DNA of 64,000 nucleotides, taken from CAVYEM01 sp963767635 (GTDB taxonomy: Bacteria > Vulcanimicrobiota > Vulcanimicrobiia > Vulcanimicrobiales > Vulcanimicrobiaceae). Numbering within the stretch: the stretch's first letter is position 1; every line of letters starts with the position of its first letter. The notes under the pieces are model-generated. The model was not told the origin of the DNA and did not search any database. It was given only the letters and a program-made list of their open reading frames with translations. A program made the position numbers and the translations under genes. Below, in pieces: positions 61,317 through 64,000 of the stretch. The DNA lies in assembly GCA_963767635.1 (NCBI GenBank), contig CAVYEM010000001.1, forward strand, positions 1,302,001-1,366,000, given 5' to 3'.

Positions 61317-62435
61317 TTAGGGCTTTGCCCCGCCCGGCTCGATGTACATGGCGTCGCCGAACGAAAAAAAACGATAGCGCAACGCGATCGCGCAATCGTA
61401 CGCGCGCAAGATGGTCTCCCTTCCGGCAAACGCGCTCACCAGCACCAGCAACGTGGAACACGGCAGGTGAAAGTTCGTGATCAGCGCGTCGACGACTCCA
61501 AACGCGAACCCCGGTTTGATGAACAGCTGCGTTTCGTCCTGGGCGGCGCACACTGTGCCGTGTTTTTCGGCGCACCCCTCCAGCGCGCGCACTACGGTCG
61601 TACCGGCTGCGATGATACGCCGTCCCTGCGCCTTCGCGCGCACGATCGCCCGCGCAGTTTCGGGCGGAATGCAGTAGGATTCGCCGTGCATCGCGTGCTC
61701 GTCGATGCGCGCGCCTTGCATTGGCCGGAACGTGCCCAGTCCCACGTCCAACACGAGGCTGACGATCTCGACGCCGCGCGCGCGGATTCGCTGCAACACC
61801 TCCTGCGTAAAATGTAGCGAGGCAGTCGGCGCCGCGACGCTGCCCGGCACGCGCGCGAAGATCGTCTGATAGCGCTGTTGCGCCTGCATCGAATCGTTGT
61901 GGATGTACGGCGGAAGCGGCAATCTGCCGGCACGCTCCAAAAACCGCTCGAACGGCAGCGCGAGCGAAAAGTCCAGCTGCCGCATGCCGCGCTCTTTGAT
62001 TCCCGTCACGGTGGCGTACCCAAGTGCATCGTGCGGCGAATATTCGCCGGCAAATGCGATGCGCGTTCCTTCGCGAAGGCGCCGCGCGGGTTTGGCGAGC
62101 GCCCACCAACGCGTGGCGCGCGCATCGTAGCGCGCTTGCAGCGCGGGGCGCAGCAGCAGCAGCTCGACGCGTCCGCCTGCTTCTTCTGCATGCTCACCGG
62201 GGGCGCGCATTCGGCGTCCGAAGATACGCGCGGCAATGACGCGCGTTTCGTTGAGCACCAGCACGTCGCCAGCGCGCAAATATTCGGGCAGATCGGCAAA
62301 CGTCCGGTGTTCGGCTTTTCCATGCCGCAGCACGAACAGCCGCGCGGCATCGCGAGGCGTGACGGGCTCCTGCGCGATCAGCTGCTCGGGCAGATCGAAA
62401 CGGTATGCCCGCGTCGATCCCGCATCGCAAGACAT
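61317..62435 (-). CDS. queA: tRNA preQ1(34) S-adenosylmethionine ribosyltransferase-isomerase
   Basis: 372 residues from ATG 62435. D-L-P-E-Q-L-I-A-Q-E-P near the start, V-L-N-E-T-R-V-I-A-A-R, P-T-A-S-L-H-F-T, L-D-V-G-L-G-T-F and N-F-H-L-P-C-S-T-L are QueA motifs. It makes epoxyqueuosine in tRNA. It follows spoIID by 13 bases; ruvB-queA proximity is common. Confidence 0.93.
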   Translation of the reverse strand: MSCDAGSTRAYRFDLPEQLIAQEPVTPRDAARLFVLRHGKAEHRTFADLPEYLRAGDVLVLNETRVIAARIFGRRMRAPGEHAEEAGGRVELLLLRPALQARYDARATRWWALAKPARRLREGTRIAFAGEYSPHDALGYATVTGIKERGMRQLDFSLALPFERFLERAGRLPLPPYIHNDSMQAQQRYQTIFARVPGSVAAPTASLHFTQEVLQRIRARGVEIVSLVLDVGLGTFRPMQGARIDEHAMHGESYCIPPETARAIVRAKAQGRRIIAAGTTVVRALEGCAEKHGTVCAAQDETQLFIKPGFAFGVVDALITNFHLPCSTLLVLVSAFAGRETILRAYDCAIALRYRFFSFGDAMYIEPGGAKP

Positions 62436-62448
62436 CGCGGGCAGCGGT

Positions 62449-63465
62449 TCAGTCAGTTCCAATGGCGGTGCCCGGAAAATAGAAGTCCAGAATTTGCGAG
62501 GCGTCCGCGCCCGTGATGGCCAGGCCACGCGCGCCCCACTGACAGAGCCCAACGCCGTGCCCGAGTCCGGCGCCCTCTACGACGAGCGCAGGCTGCGCGG
62601 GCACGTTGGTAAGCTGCATGCGATGAACGAGTAGACTCGGAAGCGCGCGCGTGCCCAGCGCGCGCCGCACGTCGGCCGCCTTGATTCGCTGCGTTCCGCT
62701 CGACCCTTGAAACTCCCAGAAGCGCGCGCGCCCGCTGGCGTCCAGAGCAGCGAGTGAAACGCTGCGCAGGTCGCGCAGCCCGGCGAGTTGCTGCCCGAGT
62801 GCGTCCTGCAGCTTGCTCAGCGCGATGCTTTGCGTCCATGTAAACCACGGCGAGCTCGCACAATAACCGCATGCAACGCCGCTCAAATACTGCACCGGCG
62901 GCCCGTCCCATGCCAGCGATGAGGCTTCGGTGTGCCCGCCGCAGCACGACGAGTATACCACCTGCGCGAATCCGCGGCCGAAGCGCAGCACGCGGCCCGA
63001 AGTTGCATCGACTGCGGCATTAGTTTGCGGATGCTCGGCATCTACGCCGGTATAGACTTGGTCGGCTTGCGAGGGTACGAGATCGTAATCGCGCAGCGGC
63101 GTACTGCGCTTCAACACGTACGTCCGCGCCACGATCGCTTGCGCCTGCAACGCCGCAGCGGGCCATGCGCGGGGCATTTCGCGAGAGATTACGCTGTACA
63201 AATACTGCTCCAGCGGCACGGTGCTCACCACTTGGCCGAAGTCCGTGTAGCTGAAACTGCCGCGATACCGGCGACCGCCGAACATGAACGAGTGCGCGTC
63301 GATCTCCGCAGCGGTTCCCGTGCCCAGCAGCACCCGCAGCGCCGGCGCACCGGAAGCGTTCGCCGGGTCGGAAACGTCGTCGGAAGACGCCGCAAATGCG
63401 CGCGACGGCGCAAAAGCGCAGGGTGCGCCCAGCGCCAGCAGCGACAACAGGCGCCGGCGGTTCAC
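62449..63465 (-). CDS. SpoIID-family peptidoglycan lytic transglycosylase-like protein
   Basis: 338 residues with a signal sequence (cleavage near A-F-A-A, residue 26). SpoIID domain (about 75-330): R-G-S-F-S-Y, S-R-E-M-P-R-A-W-P (the conserved Glu), S-S-C-C-G-G-H-T-E and C-G-Y-C-A-S-S, G-A-G-L-G-H-G-V-G-L-C-Q-W-G. SpoIID trims glycan strands in sporulation, but homologues occur in non-spore-formers. Overlaps ruvB by four bases. Confidence 0.88.
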   Translation of the reverse strand: MNRRRLLSLLALGAPCAFAPSRAFAASSDDVSDPANASGAPALRVLLGTGTAAEIDAHSFMFGGRRYRGSFSYTDFGQVVSTVPLEQYLYSVISREMPRAWPAAALQAQAIVARTYVLKRSTPLRDYDLVPSQADQVYTGVDAEHPQTNAAVDATSGRVLRFGRGFAQVVYSSCCGGHTEASSLAWDGPPVQYLSGVACGYCASSPWFTWTQSIALSKLQDALGQQLAGLRDLRSVSLAALDASGRARFWEFQGSSGTQRIKAADVRRALGTRALPSLLVHRMQLTNVPAQPALVVEGAGLGHGVGLCQWGARGLAITGADASQILDFYFPGTAIGTD

Positions 63466-64000
63466 AGCAGCCGCTCCTGCGCGGGCTGCGCGCCGGATGC
63501 GCGCATGTGCGCGTATGCCTGCGGGGTCGCTTTGCGTCCGCTGGCCGTGCGCACCACGAAGCCACGCTTGAGCAGATACGGTTCGACGACGTCCTCCAGC
63601 GTTTCGGCGTCCTCCGTCAGCGTCGCGGCAATCGCGGCGATGCCGGCCGGGCCGCCCTTGTACTGCTCGATGATCGTTCGCAGAAACGCGCGATCGAGCC
63701 GATCCAAGCCGAGTTCGTCAACGCCTTCACGCTGCAGCGCGCGGTTCGCGACGTCTTGCGTGATACGTCCGTCCGCGCGCACCTGTGCGTAATCGCGAAC
63801 GCGGCGCAGCAGGCGGTTCGCGATGCGCGGCGTGCCGCGGCTGCGCGCGGCGATCGTGCGCGCGCCGTCTTCGTCGATCGGTACTGCCAGCACGTCCGAG
63901 GAACGCAGCACGATGCGCCGGAGTTCTTCCACGTCGTAGTAGTCCAAGTGATGCATGATGCCGAAACGCTCGCGCAGCGGCCCGGACAGCATGCCCGCGC
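63462..64000 (-). CDS. ruvB: Holliday junction helicase RuvB, C-terminal part
   Basis: The window ends inside the gene; about 179 codons are visible. R-F-G-I-M-H-H-L-D-Y-Y, S-R-G-T-P-R-I-A-N-R-L-L-R-R-V-R-D (sensor 2), and the winged helix with G-G-P-A-G-I-A-A-I-A and E-P-Y-L-L-K-R-G-F match RuvB. The Walker motifs lie beyond 64000. Confidence 0.93.
   Translation of the reverse strand, partial: AGMLSGPLRERFGIMHHLDYYDVEELRRIVLRSSDVLAVPIDEDGARTIAARSRGTPRIANRLLRRVRDYAQVRADGRITQDVANRALQREGVDELGLDRLDRAFLRTIIEQYKGGPAGIAAIAATLTEDAETLEDVVEPYLLKRGFVVRTASGRKATPQAYAHMRASGAQPAQERLL

Overview
The window is GC-rich, densely packed bacterial chromosome from a diderm. A secretin (PilQ) and an Mla lipid-transport set whose MCE protein ends in outer-membrane-like strands imply an outer membrane. 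CdaA/CdaR/GlmM with a c-di-AMP riboswitch, SpoIID, RqcH and an actinobacterial-type succinate dehydrogenase membrane anchor point to a deep-branching, Terrabacteria-like lineage. A candidate phylum such as Eremiobacterota (WPS-2) would fit, but this is inferred from gene content; no rRNA or marker phylogeny is available here.

Layout. 1-5000 is a decaying mobile island: a broken tape-measure-like gene, a hicAB toxin-antitoxin pair with an in-frame stop in each gene, a minus-strand run of small genes with three copies of an 'FPEE' motif family, and a frameshifted tyrosine integrase. 5050-12147 is a type IV pilus locus: sigma factor, pilin, CcdA-like protein, TPR protein, prepilin peptidase, PilM-N-O-P-Q. 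12166-19791 carries PfpI and DOPA-dioxygenase-like enzymes, aroC-aroK-aroB, priA and an MscS channel. 19788-21063 is rpsT and rsgA on the minus strand. 21100-25857 is a c-di-AMP block: cdaA, cdaR, glmM, a ydaO-type riboswitch and the NlpC/P60 hydrolase it should control. 25873-26381 is an odd tRNA-Gln locus, with two 124-bp repeats containing interrupted tRNA copies, one intact tRNA and a 3' fragment.

26416-38537 holds mixed metabolic genes (PQQ-type propeller lipoprotein, glcF, an Ldh2-family dehydrogenase, an ArsB-like transporter, a GH130-like enzyme, XerC/D) and a RES/Xre toxin-antitoxin pair. 38633-42035 is sdhCAB, followed by debris of a propeller gene and an ETF-quinone oxidoreductase gene. 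42779-47043 is one tightly overlapping operon: DUF2231-Rieske protein, AlkA, CuA subunit, heme-copper subunit I, membrane protein. 47058-56386 (mostly minus) holds an AIM24 protein, panE, mlaD-mlaF-mlaE, rph, glmS, rpoZ and gmk. 56660-64000 holds a second RES/Xre pair, rqcH, sodB, a quinone oxidoreductase, queA, spoIID and the 3' end of ruvB.

Functional links: GlmM and GlmS feed UDP-GlcNAc synthesis, and CdaA/CdaR sit beside glmM, so cell-wall precursor supply, c-di-AMP and wall hydrolysis meet in one locus. Five otherwise normal core genes (pilD, glmM, sdhC, sdhA, rph) each carry one extra base that breaks the frame. The simplest reading is residual consensus error, so gene integrity should be judged with that in mind.
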